64,000 nt of DNA from Sinomonas gamaensis (GTDB lineage: Bacteria > Actinomycetota > Actinomycetes > Actinomycetales > Micrococcaceae): contig NZ_SSCL01000012.1 of the NCBI RefSeq assembly GCF_005876955.1, forward strand, positions 62,001-126,000, read 5' to 3'. The translations under genes were made by a program, and so were the position numbers. The notes beneath the pieces are model-generated. The model saw only the letters and a program-made list of their open reading frames with translations, had not been told where the DNA came from and did no database searches. Shown here piece after piece: positions 8,248 through 17,084 of the stretch (within the stretch, counting starts at the first letter, position 1; every line of letters starts with the position of its first letter).

Positions 8248-9210
8248 ATGTTCACCGAAGTCCAAGGGCCGACGACGACGGCAGCTGCTGCCGTCGTCGT
8301 CGGCCCGGCAGGGCCCCGCGCGCGCCGCCGTCCGCGCTCTGCCTGGCTGCCCTACCTCTATATCCTCCCCGCCGTCGCCCTCCTGCTCGTGTGGACCTAT
8401 TGGCCCCTCGTCCAAACCGCCGGGCTCTCGTTGCAGGACTGGAACCTGATCCCCACGAAGCCCAAGACCTTCGTGGGCGTCGAGAAGTACCAGAAGGTGC
8501 TCAGCCTCCCCGAGCTCCATCAGGCGCTCGCCAACACGGTCGCGTACATCCTCGCGTTCCTCGGCATCTCGGTCGCGCTTCCGGTCCTGTTCGCACTGCT
8601 CTCGCGGAGGGTCCAGGGCCGAGCCCGCACGTTCTACCAAGCGCTCATCTTCGTGCCGTTCCTCGTCACGCCTGTGGCGACGAGCGCCGTGTGGCGCTGG
8701 CTCTTCGCGCCCGAGAGCGGCACCATCCCCGCGATCGCCACAACACTCGGAACGCCGATGGGAAACATCTTCCGTGATCCAGACAGCTCAATGCTGTCCA
8801 TCGTCGTGATTGTCGGCTGGCAGATGCTGGGCTTCGGGGTCCTCGTGGTCTCCGCGGGCCTCGCGGGCATCAGCCCGGACTACTCTGCCGCCGCATCGAT
8901 CGACGGCGCGAGCCAACGGCAGATCACGTGGCGCATCGTGCTCCCCCTGCTCTCGCCGTCGCTCGTGTTCCTCGCCCTCATGACGATCCTGCTCTCGGCC
9001 CAGTGGACCTACCCGATCATCGACCTCGTCACCCAGGGCGGCCCGGGCAACTCGTCGACGAACATCTACTACTTGCTGTACCAGTTCGGCTTCCGCAACT
9101 TCGACGCCGGCCTGTCCTCCGCCGCGGGAATGCTCTTCTTCGCCGGCTTCGGGATCGTGGCCGTCATCTTCGTCGAGCTGTCCGAGAAGCTCAGCTTCCA
9201 CGACAACTGA
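8248..9210 (+). CDS. ABC transporter permease (UgpA/MalF type)
   Basis: 320 residues from ATG 8248. After a Pro/Arg-rich cytoplasmic leader come six predicted membrane helices, the first at about 33-53 (LYILPAVALLLVWTYWP). The cytoplasmic loop that docks on the ATPase is recognisable as YSAAASIDGASQRQITWRIVLP, with the conserved Ala, Asp-Gly-Ala and Leu-Pro positions of the EAA motif. It forms the channel with the permease that follows 15 bases later. An upstream in-frame extension overlaps the phosphodiesterase gene and is not used. Confidence 0.92.
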   Translation: MFTEVQGPTTTAAAAVVVGPAGPRARRRPRSAWLPYLYILPAVALLLVWTYWPLVQTAGLSLQDWNLIPTKPKTFVGVEKYQKVLSLPELHQALANTVAYILAFLGISVALPVLFALLSRRVQGRARTFYQALIFVPFLVTPVATSAVWRWLFAPESGTIPAIATTLGTPMGNIFRDPDSSMLSIVVIVGWQMLGFGVLVVSAGLAGISPDYSAAASIDGASQRQITWRIVLPLLSPSLVFLALMTILLSAQWTYPIIDLVTQGGPGNSSTNIYYLLYQFGFRNFDAGLSSAAGMLFFAGFGIVAVIFVELSEKLSFHDN

Positions 9211-9225
9211 TCAGAAAGAGTCCCC

Positions 9226-10146
9226 GTGGCGTTCATCCTGACCTCCCCTCCCGCTCCAACCTCACCGCCCGCTGAACTCACAAGAGCAGCGGATGACGCC
9301 GTCACCTCCTCGCCGCGCCGGGCCGCGTCCCGTGCACGCAGCAGAGCCCTCGCGAGCCTCCCCGCGCACGTCCTCCTCGCGATCCTCGCGCTCGTGTCGG
9401 TCTACCCGATCTACTGGATGTTCGTCACGGCGTTCCGTCCCACCGCTGAAGCGCTCTCGACCAATCCTCTTCCCGGCCCGGTGAGCCTCGAGAACTTCCT
9501 CCAGGTGTGGCAGCAAATTCCGATCGGGAGCATGCTGGCCAGCACTTTAGGCATGGCCCTCGTCCTCGCCGGGGCGCAGCTCCTCGTGGCCGTCCTCGCC
9601 TCGTACGGCTTTGCCCGCTGGAGCTTCCGCGGCAAGAAGGCGCTGTATCTGCTGTTCGTGGGGTCTTGGCTCGTGCCGTTCCAGGTCACGATGATCCCGA
9701 ACTACTTGCTGGTCTCCCAGCTCGGGCTGCTCAACACCGTGGCCGGCGTCGTACTCCCCCAGCTGTGCTCGGCGTTCGCGGTCATGATGCTTCGGCAGCA
9801 CCTCGAGTCGTTCCCAAGGGAGCTGCTCGATGCGGCGCAGATGGACGGGCGCTCGTCCTGGTTGACGCTCTGGCAGGTGGTCGTGCCGAATCTCCGGCCC
9901 GCCCTCGCCGCGCTGGCAATCATGCTGTTCATCAGCGCCTGGAACGAATACCTGTGGCCATCACTCATCATGCAGAAATCCACAGCGCTCATCCAGGTCG
10001 GCATTCGGGCGTTCCTCGGCGCGGAAGGAAACAACTGGGGAGCGATCATGGCCGCGAGCTCCATCGCGTGCCTTCCGATCTTCCTCATCTACATCTTCCT
10101 GCAGCGCTACGTCGTGGACGCGTTCGTGCGCTCGGGGCTCAAGTAG
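9226..10146 (+). CDS. ABC transporter permease (UgpE/MalG type)
   Basis: 306 residues from GTG 9226, preceded by AGAAAGAG. A Pro/Ala-rich leader of about 45 residues precedes six membrane helices. Typical MalG-family landmarks: YPIYWMFVTAFRP, FVGSWLVPFQVTMIPNY and the EAA loop with DAAQMDGRSSW and LPxLRPALAAL-like sequence, plus NEYLWPSL near the end. Last gene of the RpiR-linked operon; a gene on the opposite strand ends 17 bases downstream with a shared hairpin. Confidence 0.92.
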   Translation: MAFILTSPPAPTSPPAELTRAADDAVTSSPRRAASRARSRALASLPAHVLLAILALVSVYPIYWMFVTAFRPTAEALSTNPLPGPVSLENFLQVWQQIPIGSMLASTLGMALVLAGAQLLVAVLASYGFARWSFRGKKALYLLFVGSWLVPFQVTMIPNYLLVSQLGLLNTVAGVVLPQLCSAFAVMMLRQHLESFPRELLDAAQMDGRSSWLTLWQVVVPNLRPALAALAIMLFISAWNEYLWPSLIMQKSTALIQVGIRAFLGAEGNNWGAIMAASSIACLPIFLIYIFLQRYVVDAFVRSGLK

Positions 10147-10162
10147 CTGTCTCACCGCCCGG

Positions 10163-11824
10163 TCAGGGGCGGCGGGAGCCGCCCGAGTCAGTGCGGGTCG
10201 GCAGGACGAGGATTGCGTCGCCGACCGGCCGTTCCGCCGTCCCGGAGGGGGTGTTGACGACGGCGCCCTGCGCGACGGCGGTGGTGGAGCCGCCGCCGTC
10301 GAGGTTCATTGCCTGGACCATGCCCAGCGATTGGGCGACGTCGGCCTCCTCCTTCAGGCTCAGCCCGAGCGAGCTGGTAGAGCGGCCGTCTGCGGTGACG
10401 AGCAGCGTCCGGCCCTCAGCATCGGTGCCGGCGAACGTGCGCGGGTTGCGCTTGTGGACCCAGCCGTAGTAGAAGCTGTTGGCATCGTTCCGGTGGACCA
10501 TGCCGTCCTGCCGGACAGTTACGTCCTCCTGCCCGTCCTTGACCAGCAGCGGGCCGCCGTTGACCACGCTCGTGTCCTTCGTCGTCATCAATGACTTGCC
10601 GTCTTCGCCCAGGACGTCGGCGCTGACCTTGAGCTTCTGCCCCACGTGGGCGAGGGCACGCAGCTGCTCGACCTCGCTTCCGGCGGCCTGAACGGTGTGC
10701 CCGCCTGTTGGGATTGTTGCTCCGCGAGACGCGGAGACTGAGGTAACTGTGTCGTGGGCGTCGAGCGTGACCTCAAGGCCAGTTCCCGCGGGTGATGTGG
10801 CCCCGAATTGGGGAGTGAAGGCCACGAGCTCATCGGCGTTGGTGCACGTGACGTCCTGTTGGGGCTGCTCGGTGGGCTGGTCGCCCTTCTCACCGCAATT
10901 GCGGATGAGCCCGGGGGCGCGGTTGAGGCCGGTCAGGGGCAGCGTGGCGCCGGCAGCATCGAGCGACCCCTTCCAGGTGAGTCGCTCAATGCTGGTCCTG
11001 TTGTTCGCGCCGTTGAGGATGAGTCCGGGCCGATTGCCGACTGGCTCTCGGAGCAGCTGGCCGTCGTAGACGCCGACCCCCGCGGGATCGCCGGGGGCTC
11101 CGGCGGCGGGATCGAAGACGAAGAATCCAGCGTTGGTGCCCGCGATCGCGTGCTGGGCCGCTGCGAGCTGACTGGTGGTCTCCGGCTTCTCAAGGTCGGG
11201 GCCAAAGGACGCTGCGAGCTCTCCGTGGTACTGCTTCGGGTCGATCGTGATGACGTCGAGGTTCCATGGGCCGCGTGTCTGAGAGCTGGTCCCGAGATCG
11301 CCGTCCCAGCCGCTGTAGACGACCGAAGAGGCGTAGCCGGCGGCTTTGATCTGATTCACGACGGCGGCGCCGTCCGCCTTCTGCGCGAACTCGCCTGCGC
11401 GCACGCGGTAGCCGAGCGGGCCGCCGGCGTCGGCCAACTGCGGGGAGACGACCTGCTCGACCCGGGCGACGACGCCAGCAGCCTGAAGCTTGGCGGCCAC
11501 TGCTTGGGCGGTGGCCTGGTCGGAGAGGGCCGAGGCTGGCGCGTCGGGATCCGGGGAGGTGGAGGGGATGGCGACTTCTGCCGTCCAGAACAGCGAGCTG
11601 TCCGTTCCGCCGCGGTGGATGGCGGTGAGCGTGACCCCGGGGGCGAGCTCCTTCTGGGTGCGGGTCTCGGGCAGGTCCTGGGCGCCAAGGTTGAGGTGCG
11701 CTGCTTCGACGGGGGCACTCGTCTGAGCCGCTTGGGATGCGCTGGCGGGAGTCAGGAGGGCCGATGAGACGGTGAGCGCCGCGGTAGCAGCGAGGAGGCT
11801 TTTTCGGGTTCTGGTTGAACGCAC
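10163..11824 (-). CDS. Exported phosphodiester glycosidase (NAGPA domain) with SPOR-like module
   Basis: 553 residues from a GTG at 11824. Signal peptide: basic MRSTRTRK, hydrophobic stretch, cleavage near ASASQA. Residues about 100-190 look like two SPOR-like repeats (QAVAAKLQAAGVVARVE and GYRVRAGEFAQKADG), which in other proteins bind denuded peptidoglycan. The large C-terminal part is the NAGPA/phosphodiester glycosidase domain (PF09992) with NAGFFVFD and the signature NLDGGGSTT near the end. The human founder removes GlcNAc from a phosphodiester; bacterial members act on sugar phosphodiesters such as those of teichoic acids. It could release the phosphodiesters that the convergent importer takes up. 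No strong RBS is visible. Confidence 0.88.
   Translation of the reverse strand: MRSTRTRKSLLAATAALTVSSALLTPASASQAAQTSAPVEAAHLNLGAQDLPETRTQKELAPGVTLTAIHRGGTDSSLFWTAEVAIPSTSPDPDAPASALSDQATAQAVAAKLQAAGVVARVEQVVSPQLADAGGPLGYRVRAGEFAQKADGAAVVNQIKAAGYASSVVYSGWDGDLGTSSQTRGPWNLDVITIDPKQYHGELAASFGPDLEKPETTSQLAAAQHAIAGTNAGFFVFDPAAGAPGDPAGVGVYDGQLLREPVGNRPGLILNGANNRTSIERLTWKGSLDAAGATLPLTGLNRAPGLIRNCGEKGDQPTEQPQQDVTCTNADELVAFTPQFGATSPAGTGLEVTLDAHDTVTSVSASRGATIPTGGHTVQAAGSEVEQLRALAHVGQKLKVSADVLGEDGKSLMTTKDTSVVNGGPLLVKDGQEDVTVRQDGMVHRNDANSFYYGWVHKRNPRTFAGTDAEGRTLLVTADGRSTSSLGLSLKEEADVAQSLGMVQAMNLDGGGSTTAVAQGAVVNTPSGTAERPVGDAILVLPTRTDSGGSRRP
10167..10184. terminator. Shared hairpin between convergent genes
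   Basis: Perfect 7-bp stem GGGCGGC/GCCGCCC with a GGGA loop, just past the permease stop and overlapping the end of the minus-strand glycosidase gene. Suits termination of the plus-strand operon. Confidence 0.55.
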
Positions 11825-11907
11825 TGTCCAAGGCTAGGTAGCCGGCGAGCCAGCATCCGACGAGTTCAGAACACGTTCCACCGGTCTTTGCCAACTGTTA
11901 AGTCCAC

Positions 11908-13488
11908 ATGGTGAATGTGTCCCGAGTGACTTCTCCCTGCAAGGCCCACAGCGCCGACCTACCTGCCCTCCTGCCCACGACGCGGCGGGGCTTCCTGACA
12001 GCCGCGCTCACCGGCGCGGCCCTGACCCTGACGCCGATGACCTTTGCGGCGGCCGACAGCGGCACCAGCACGAAGACCATCACCGGGCACCTTGACCCCG
12101 GCGCGGCCGACTTCGTCTACCTGCCCGTCGACGTCCCCGCCGGAGTCAACCGGATCAGCGTGTCCTACACGTACAGCAAGCCCTCGGTCCCCTCGGGCCT
12201 GCTGTCCAACGCCTGCGACATCGGGATGTTCGACGAGCGTGGCACCGATCTCCAGGGCAAGGGCTTCCGCGGCTGGTCGGGCGGCTTCCGCACCGAGTTC
12301 ACGATCAGCGCCTCGGACGCCACCCCGGGCTACCTCCCGGGCCCGATCGGCAAGGGAACCTGGAACGTGATCCTGGGGCCATACCAGGTCTCCGAGCAGG
12401 GCATGGACTACACCGTGACGGTCACCCTTGAGCACGGGCCCGACGGCGCCCCTTACCGCCCGCAGTACCCTGCCCAGGCGGTTCCCGGCCGAGGCGCTGG
12501 CTGGTACCGCGGCGATGCCCACCTGCACACCGTCTACTCCGACGGCAAGCGCACGCCCGAGGAGGTCGCCGCTGGTGCCCGCGCGGCGCGCCTCGACTTC
12601 ATGATCTCCACGGACCACAACACGCCCGCCTCCCATGGTGTGTGGGGGCCGCTAGCAGGGAACGACCTGCTCATCCTGACCGGCGAGGAAGTGACAACCC
12701 GCAACGGCCACTACCTCGCTCTCGGCCTCGAGCCGGGCGAGTGGATCGACTGGCGGTACCGCGCGCGGGACAAGGGCTTCGAGGACGCCGCCCAGCTCAT
12801 CCACTCCAAGGGCGGCCTCGTGGTCCCCGCTCACCCGTACTGCCCGTATGTCGCGTGCCGCTGGAAGTTCGGGTACGGCGACGCCGACGCCGTCGAGGTC
12901 TGGACCGGGCCGTGGACGGTCGACGACGAATCGTCGGTCAACACTTGGGACTCGATGCTGGTCGAATCAGCCCGGACGAACGGGCGCTGGCTGCCGGCGA
13001 TGGGGAACAGCGACGCCCACAGCGCCCCCCAGGTGATCGGCTGGCCACACAACGTCGTCAACGCCGCAGCGCTTTCCCACGACGCCGTGCTCGAGGGCAT
13101 CCGCAGCGGCCGGTCGTGGATCGCGGAATCGGCCGACATCACCCTTGATTTCACAGTGAAGTCAGGCGGCAAGACCGCGGGGATCGGCGAGCGGCTCGAC
13201 GTCGCCCACGACGCCCCGGTCACGGTGACGGCCGCCATCGGCGGGGTGCCCAACGGCGTCGTCCGTTTCATCACCGACGAGGGCCAGACGCAGCAGATCA
13301 CCCTCCCCGCCTCGGGCCGAGGCACCAGCACCTGGCTCACCACGGCCCAGCTTGTGGCGTACATCCGCGTCGAAGTGCGGCACCCGAAGGGCGACGGCAC
13401 CTCCGGCAGCGGCACCGAAATGGGGCCCAACCTGCCGCTCGGCCCCATGGCGGCCCTGACGAACCCGATCTTCCTCGGGTCCAAGTAG
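11908..13488 (+). CDS. Exported PHP-domain metallohydrolase, CehA/McbA family
   Basis: 526 residues. A twin-arginine style signal ([10 protein letters not shown], near residues 25-34, followed by a hydrophobic stretch and an Ala-rich cleavage site) points to Tat export. A beta-sandwich region of about 150 residues follows, then the PHP domain: [18 protein letters not shown] (about 202-219), STDHN, a DxxE-like [22 protein letters not shown] and NSDAH near 370, all expected metal ligands. Known relatives hydrolyse carbamate esters (CehA, McbA) or phosphoesters. The context of phosphoester genes favours the latter, without proof. The 83-bp divergent gap to the glycosidase gene probably carries both promoters. 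Confidence 0.85.
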   Translation: MVNVSRVTSPCKAHSADLPALLPTTRRGFLTAALTGAALTLTPMTFAAADSGTSTKTITGHLDPGAADFVYLPVDVPAGVNRISVSYTYSKPSVPSGLLSNACDIGMFDERGTDLQGKGFRGWSGGFRTEFTISASDATPGYLPGPIGKGTWNVILGPYQVSEQGMDYTVTVTLEHGPDGAPYRPQYPAQAVPGRGAGWYRGDAHLHTVYSDGKRTPEEVAAGARAARLDFMISTDHNTPASHGVWGPLAGNDLLILTGEEVTTRNGHYLALGLEPGEWIDWRYRARDKGFEDAAQLIHSKGGLVVPAHPYCPYVACRWKFGYGDADAVEVWTGPWTVDDESSVNTWDSMLVESARTNGRWLPAMGNSDAHSAPQVIGWPHNVVNAAALSHDAVLEGIRSGRSWIAESADITLDFTVKSGGKTAGIGERLDVAHDAPVTVTAAIGGVPNGVVRFITDEGQTQQITLPASGRGTSTWLTTAQLVAYIRVEVRHPKGDGTSGSGTEMGPNLPLGPMAALTNPIFLGSK

Positions 13489-13544
13489 GCGCAGGGAGCC
13501 ACAGAGAGGGACCCCGCCGGGAGTTTGAGCACTACCATGGGTGG

Positions 13545-14582
13545 ATGGCTGGCAGCCGTAATCCACTCGACGACCTGCGGGGAACCATCGTCCATCTGGC
13601 CGATCAGCTCAAGCTGCCCGGTTCGGAGCGCGTGGACGAGCTGGTCAGCGATCTCATCGGTGCGAGGCCCGGGCCGGCCAGGCCGCTGTCCGAGGTGCAG
13701 GCCGAGCTCGATGCGCTGGTCGGGCTGGAGACGGTGAAGGAACAGGTTCGGGCCCTCGTCGCCTACCTTCAGGTCCAAGCCCGCCGGAAGGCGCACGGCC
13801 TGCCGGAGGTGGCCACATCACAGCATCTGGTGTTCCTGGGGAACCCGGGCACGGGAAAGACAACCGTGGCGCGGCTCCTGGCCGAGATGTACCGCGCGGT
13901 CGGCCTGCTGCAGAAAGGCCACCTGGTCGAGGTCGACCGCTCGGGTCTGGTGGGGCAGTACGTAGGGGCGACGGCCATCAAGACGGACCGGGTGATCCGA
14001 CGTGCCCTGGACGGCGTCCTGTTCATCGACGAGGCCTACGCGCTGGCCCCGGAGGACGGCCGGATGGACTTCGGCCCCGAGGCGATCGAGGTCCTGCTCA
14101 AGCGCATGGAGGACCACCGTCACCGTCTGGTCGTGATCGTGGCCGGGTACCCGCGGCTGATGGAGGCCTTCTTGCTCTCGAACCCCGGACTGCGCTCCCG
14201 GTTCGCCCGCGAGATCACGTTCCCCGACTACTCGGTCGACGAACTCCAGACGATCTTCCACCGGATGCTCGCCCAGCACGAGTACACGCTGGAGCCCGGC
14301 GCGGACCAGATGCTCCGCAGCATCCTCACTGGGCTCCACGCGGGCGAGGACTCAGGCAACGCACGATTTGCCCGGACGCTGTTCGAGCAGGCACTCAACC
14401 GCCAGGCGCTGCGGCTGTCCCGCGATGACGAACAAAGTCTCGACGCGCTCGATCGTGAGGCCGTCATGACGCTCACCGCGGACGACATCGAGGAGGCCGC
14501 GCTGGCCTTGGGCGAGGAGCCGGAGCCGGAACCGACGCCGGAACCGGAGCAGTCACCCTGGTGGCGCCGCTGGCTGGTCTGA
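13545..14582 (+). CDS. AAA+ ATPase, SpoVK/CbbX/EccA-like
   Basis: 345 residues. AAA+ core with Walker [10 protein letters not shown] (99-107), Walker [11 protein letters not shown] (158-167), sensor region [23 protein letters not shown] with the arginine finger, and a helical lid. These are the hallmarks of the CbbX/SpoVK subfamily, hexameric remodelling ATPases that thread or pull protein substrates. The last 20 residues are a Glu-Pro rich linker ending in PWWRRWLV, perhaps a membrane or partner contact. No secretion-system genes of the type VII kind are adjacent, so the client is unknown. The gene stands alone between the PHP hydrolase and a convergent HNH gene. Confidence 0.87.
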   Translation: MAGSRNPLDDLRGTIVHLADQLKLPGSERVDELVSDLIGARPGPARPLSEVQAELDALVGLETVKEQVRALVAYLQVQARRKAHGLPEVATSQHLVFLGNPGTGKTTVARLLAEMYRAVGLLQKGHLVEVDRSGLVGQYVGATAIKTDRVIRRALDGVLFIDEAYALAPEDGRMDFGPEAIEVLLKRMEDHRHRLVVIVAGYPRLMEAFLLSNPGLRSRFAREITFPDYSVDELQTIFHRMLAQHEYTLEPGADQMLRSILTGLHAGEDSGNARFARTLFEQALNRQALRLSRDDEQSLDALDREAVMTLTADDIEEAALALGEEPEPEPTPEPEQSPWWRRWLV

Positions 14583-14628
14583 CCGGAACTGCGGCCGCAG
14601 GCGTGCAGGGCTGGTCAGGTAGAGGCAC

Positions 14629-15351
14629 TCACCCCTTGTAGCTGTCGGGGATCGAGGGCAGGCCGAGGGTCTGAACGGCTGCGGTCCAGTCCGTGGCGAG
14701 GGCCTTCTGAGCCGCCGCGAGCTGGACCTGGTGCTCGCGGATGGCCTGACAGACGTATTCCTCGACCCGGTCCTTCGAGTTGTGCACCACCGAGGACTCG
14801 GACCCCGTCCCAGGTAGGAAGGTGTTGGCCTCGGGCCAGAGGTTAGCGAGGTTGCTTGAGCCAGCGGCGCAGAGGGGCACCAAGTGGTCGAGTTCGTACC
14901 GGGACGACTGTGAGGCGGGGATGCCATAAGCGGCGAGGACTTTCTTCTTCGCTGCGTCTGTCATCGCCGCTGGCGGGCGCACCGAGGACGTATAGCCCCC
15001 GGAGCGGCCCAGTGTGGAGTCGATGTTCGACTGGGTGACCGTCGGGTCGATGGAGCCTGGGGTGCACGACGGGTCTGGAAGCTGGCCGCCGTTCGTTGCG
15101 GTGCCGTAGTGGCAGCTGTTCGGGGCGGGCATCGCGCCGTCCAGGCCCGCCTCGGTCCAGCCGTGGCCGTTCGCGATGACGAGAGCGGAAGTGCCTCGTG
15201 ACCCCGGCTCGGATGGGATGGGCTTCGAGTGCTCGGAGGAGGCACTCTGGGCTGGGCCGGCAGTGGGAATCTGGGCGCACGCGGCAACAGGCAGGAGGGC
15301 GCCGGCGAGGGCGAGTGAGGCTAGGATTCGTCGGTGGTCCATGCCGGTCAT
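14629..15351 (-). CDS. HNH nuclease-like lipoprotein
   Basis: 240 residues from ATG 15351, with GGGGGAGGAAA upstream. Lipoprotein signal: hydrophobic segment to VAAC, Cys25. The C-terminal half contains YELDHLVPLCAAGSSNLANL and WPE, the beta-alpha-metal arrangement of HNH proteins with the D-H pair and a conserved Asn, followed by helices. Related secreted HNH-like proteins are common in actinobacteria but poorly characterised. A surface-anchored nuclease could degrade environmental DNA; the presence of a full second metal His is not certain. A further upstream Met (15420) would place the signal internally and is rejected. Confidence 0.75.
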   Translation of the reverse strand: MTGMDHRRILASLALAGALLPVAACAQIPTAGPAQSASSEHSKPIPSEPGSRGTSALVIANGHGWTEAGLDGAMPAPNSCHYGTATNGGQLPDPSCTPGSIDPTVTQSNIDSTLGRSGGYTSSVRPPAAMTDAAKKKVLAAYGIPASQSSRYELDHLVPLCAAGSSNLANLWPEANTFLPGTGSESSVVHNSKDRVEEYVCQAIREHQVQLAAAQKALATDWTAAVQTLGLPSIPDSYKG

Positions 15352-15533
15352 GTGTACGGTTTCCTCCCCCGTGTTGATGTCCCCTGCGTTGGACCGCTTC
15401 CGGCCCTCTCCGCGGTCCACTCGCGGTGCAGGCTGCTGGTCCGTCGGTGGTCCACTTTAGACTGGTCTACCCGGACAGAGGCACGCGCGGACCCTTGGGA
15501 TGCACACCGCGCACGGGAGGCGATAATCGACGG

Positions 15534-16154
15534 ATGCCCTCCTACGCCCCGCTGACACCCGACGCGCTGGTGTCCATGGTTGCCGACCGCTGCCTCGCGC
15601 GCACAGGTCGGACCAGGGTCGCCATCGACGGCGCGGAAGCGGCCGCGCCAGCCGAGCTCGCAGGGAGAATCGCCGCGAAACTGCGTTCGACGGGCAGGCC
15701 AGCCGAGGTGGTGGAGCTGAAGGATTTCCTGCTGCCGGCCTCCCAACGGCTGGAGTTCGGCCGTGAGGACCCGAACAGCTACCGGGAACGCTGGTTCGAC
15801 TTCGCCGCGCTGGCCCGCGAGGTGCTGGACCCGCTCGCCGCGCCGGGGGCGGCGCACTGGCTGCCGCGGCTGCGCGACCCTGAAACCGACCGCTCGGTTC
15901 GCGCCGAGCGCCAGCCGGCGCCCGGTGGCCTGGTCCTGCTGGTGGCGGGACCCATGCTGCTGGGCCGCTGGCTGGACTTTGACCTGTCTGTCGCTCTGCA
16001 GGTCGATGAGCGTGTGCTCCGCGAACGCACACCCGCGGAGCTCGCTTTCACCGTGGACGGCGTCCTCGAGCACCAGAGAGAAAACCGCGAGGAACCGGAC
16101 ATCCTGGTGCGGTATAACCACCCGGAACGGCCCGCCGTCGCGGTTGCCGTCTGA
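15534..16154 (+). CDS. Uridine kinase-like protein with degenerate P-loop
   Basis: 206 residues from ATG 15534 (GGGAGG lies 13 bases upstream). Overall sequence follows actinobacterial uridine kinase-like NTPases: TRVAIDG strand, later RERWFDFAALAREVLDPL, a strand LVLLVAGPMLLGRW, and a closing DILVRYNHPERPAV. The expected Walker A (GxxGxGKS/T) after AIDG is replaced by AEAAAPAELA (about residues 32-41), with neither the Gly pattern nor the Lys. It therefore should not bind ATP in the usual way. Rest of the fold appears intact, so it may be a pseudo-kinase rather than a decayed gene. Shares a 182-bp divergent gap with the HNH gene. Confidence 0.65.
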   Translation: MPSYAPLTPDALVSMVADRCLARTGRTRVAIDGAEAAAPAELAGRIAAKLRSTGRPAEVVELKDFLLPASQRLEFGREDPNSYRERWFDFAALAREVLDPLAAPGAAHWLPRLRDPETDRSVRAERQPAPGGLVLLVAGPMLLGRWLDFDLSVALQVDERVLRERTPAELAFTVDGVLEHQRENREEPDILVRYNHPERPAVAVAV

Positions 16155-16231
16155 TCACGCCATAGGGTCAGCGGAGGTCACGGCCCCGGAGTGGGACCAC
16201 CGTGAGCGTCGTGGAGGGCATGGCGCTCGGC

Positions 16232-16756
16232 CTACCGGCCACCGCGGGGGAAGAACGGCCGCCTCTGGGATCGAGAAGTCCCAGAGCGCAACGACCGACC
16301 GATATGGGGTGCACGTCCGTCACCGCGCACGCTCCTCCCTCTTCGGCGTGGGAGTGCACCGGCTCGGAGGCCACGAGGGGCTCGTGTGTCCCGCTGCGCT
16401 CCGGTGAGCGCCTCGACGCCCGAGCTGACCGTGTCCTTCACCTTGTCCTTGACGCCCCTCAACGCATCGCCGACCGCGGCGAGGGTGGAATTCCTGCCCG
16501 TGGGCTTCGCCCTGTCCCTCCCCTTGGGGCCCCCGCCCTTCGCCTTGTCCTTGGCGCTCCTGCCCCTGGCCTTGTCCTTGGTGGGAGCGTTTCCCTCGGA
16601 GATGTCGTTGAGCTTCCCGACCAGCCCCTCTATCGAGTCGCCGACCTTGCCGAGGCCGCTGTTCACCAGCGATGACGCGTAGCTGCCAGCGGCATTCTTC
16701 AGCCCGCTCAGGTCGAGCTTTCCAGTCAGTGGAAGAGAGCTCCTCTTTTCGTCCAT
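16232..16756 (-). CDS. Small Lys/Gly-rich protein, probably truncated SRPBCC-family protein
   Basis: A strong RBS, GAGGAGG, stands five bases before the ATG at 16756. The first 115 residues (LPLTGKLDLSGLKNAAGSY, SIEGLVGKLNDISEG, then Lys/Gly-rich linker and VKDKVKDTVSSGVEALTG) resemble the low-complexity amphipathic leader found in actinobacterial SRPBCC (cyclase/dehydrase-like) proteins. The lipid-binding SRPBCC domain that normally follows is absent; instead the frame continues for about 55 Arg-rich residues that look non-native. I read it as a gene that has lost its 3' part, but a genuine short protein cannot be excluded. Confidence 0.5.
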   Translation of the reverse strand: MDEKRSSLPLTGKLDLSGLKNAAGSYASSLVNSGLGKVGDSIEGLVGKLNDISEGNAPTKDKARGRSAKDKAKGGGPKGRDRAKPTGRNSTLAAVGDALRGVKDKVKDTVSSGVEALTGAQRDTRAPRGLRAGALPRRRGRSVRGDGRAPHIGRSLRSGTSRSQRRPFFPRGGR

Positions 16757-17084
16757 GACCGCCTCCTCGCGGCTTACTCTGACATGAGGATCTTGGTGAA
16801 GCGGCCCAACTTGTCACGGCGATTGTTCAAGAGGCCCTTGATTGATTCAACGATCGCACAGCCACGCCCCGCTGACTAGGAGACGGTTTGGGGAGGTCGA
16901 TGGCTGCCCCCCTGACGCCCTGGATGTTCGCGAGGATCCAGATCGGGACCCTATTCGTCGAGCGTCAAGACACCAACGGGCAGCGCAACGCGGATCTGAA
17001 ATGCGCTGTAGTCTTCCTCCTCGAAGTCGGCTTCCCCGGCTGACCCTCTGGCCCTGCAACGGCGCCGGCTCTAGTATCCGCTTC
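16757..17084. other. Intergenic region without a recognised gene
   Basis: 328 bases between the minus-strand SRPBCC-like fragment and the next plus-strand gene. It presumably carries both promoters. An open frame runs through from 16842 but its translation is Arg/Pro-rich and unlike protein. No RNA gene or repeat seen. Confidence 0.5.

Noticed and set aside
14589-14600. CTGCGGCCGCAG palindrome between convergent genes as terminator
   Set aside because: Perfect 12-bp palindrome but no loop; a restriction-site-like sequence by chance in GC-rich DNA is as likely.
16320-16817. A 165-codon minus-strand frame overlapping the SRPBCC-like leader
   Set aside because: Gln/Gly/Arg repeats are the result of reading Lys/Gly codons out of frame; the frame with the GAGGAGG RBS is preferred.
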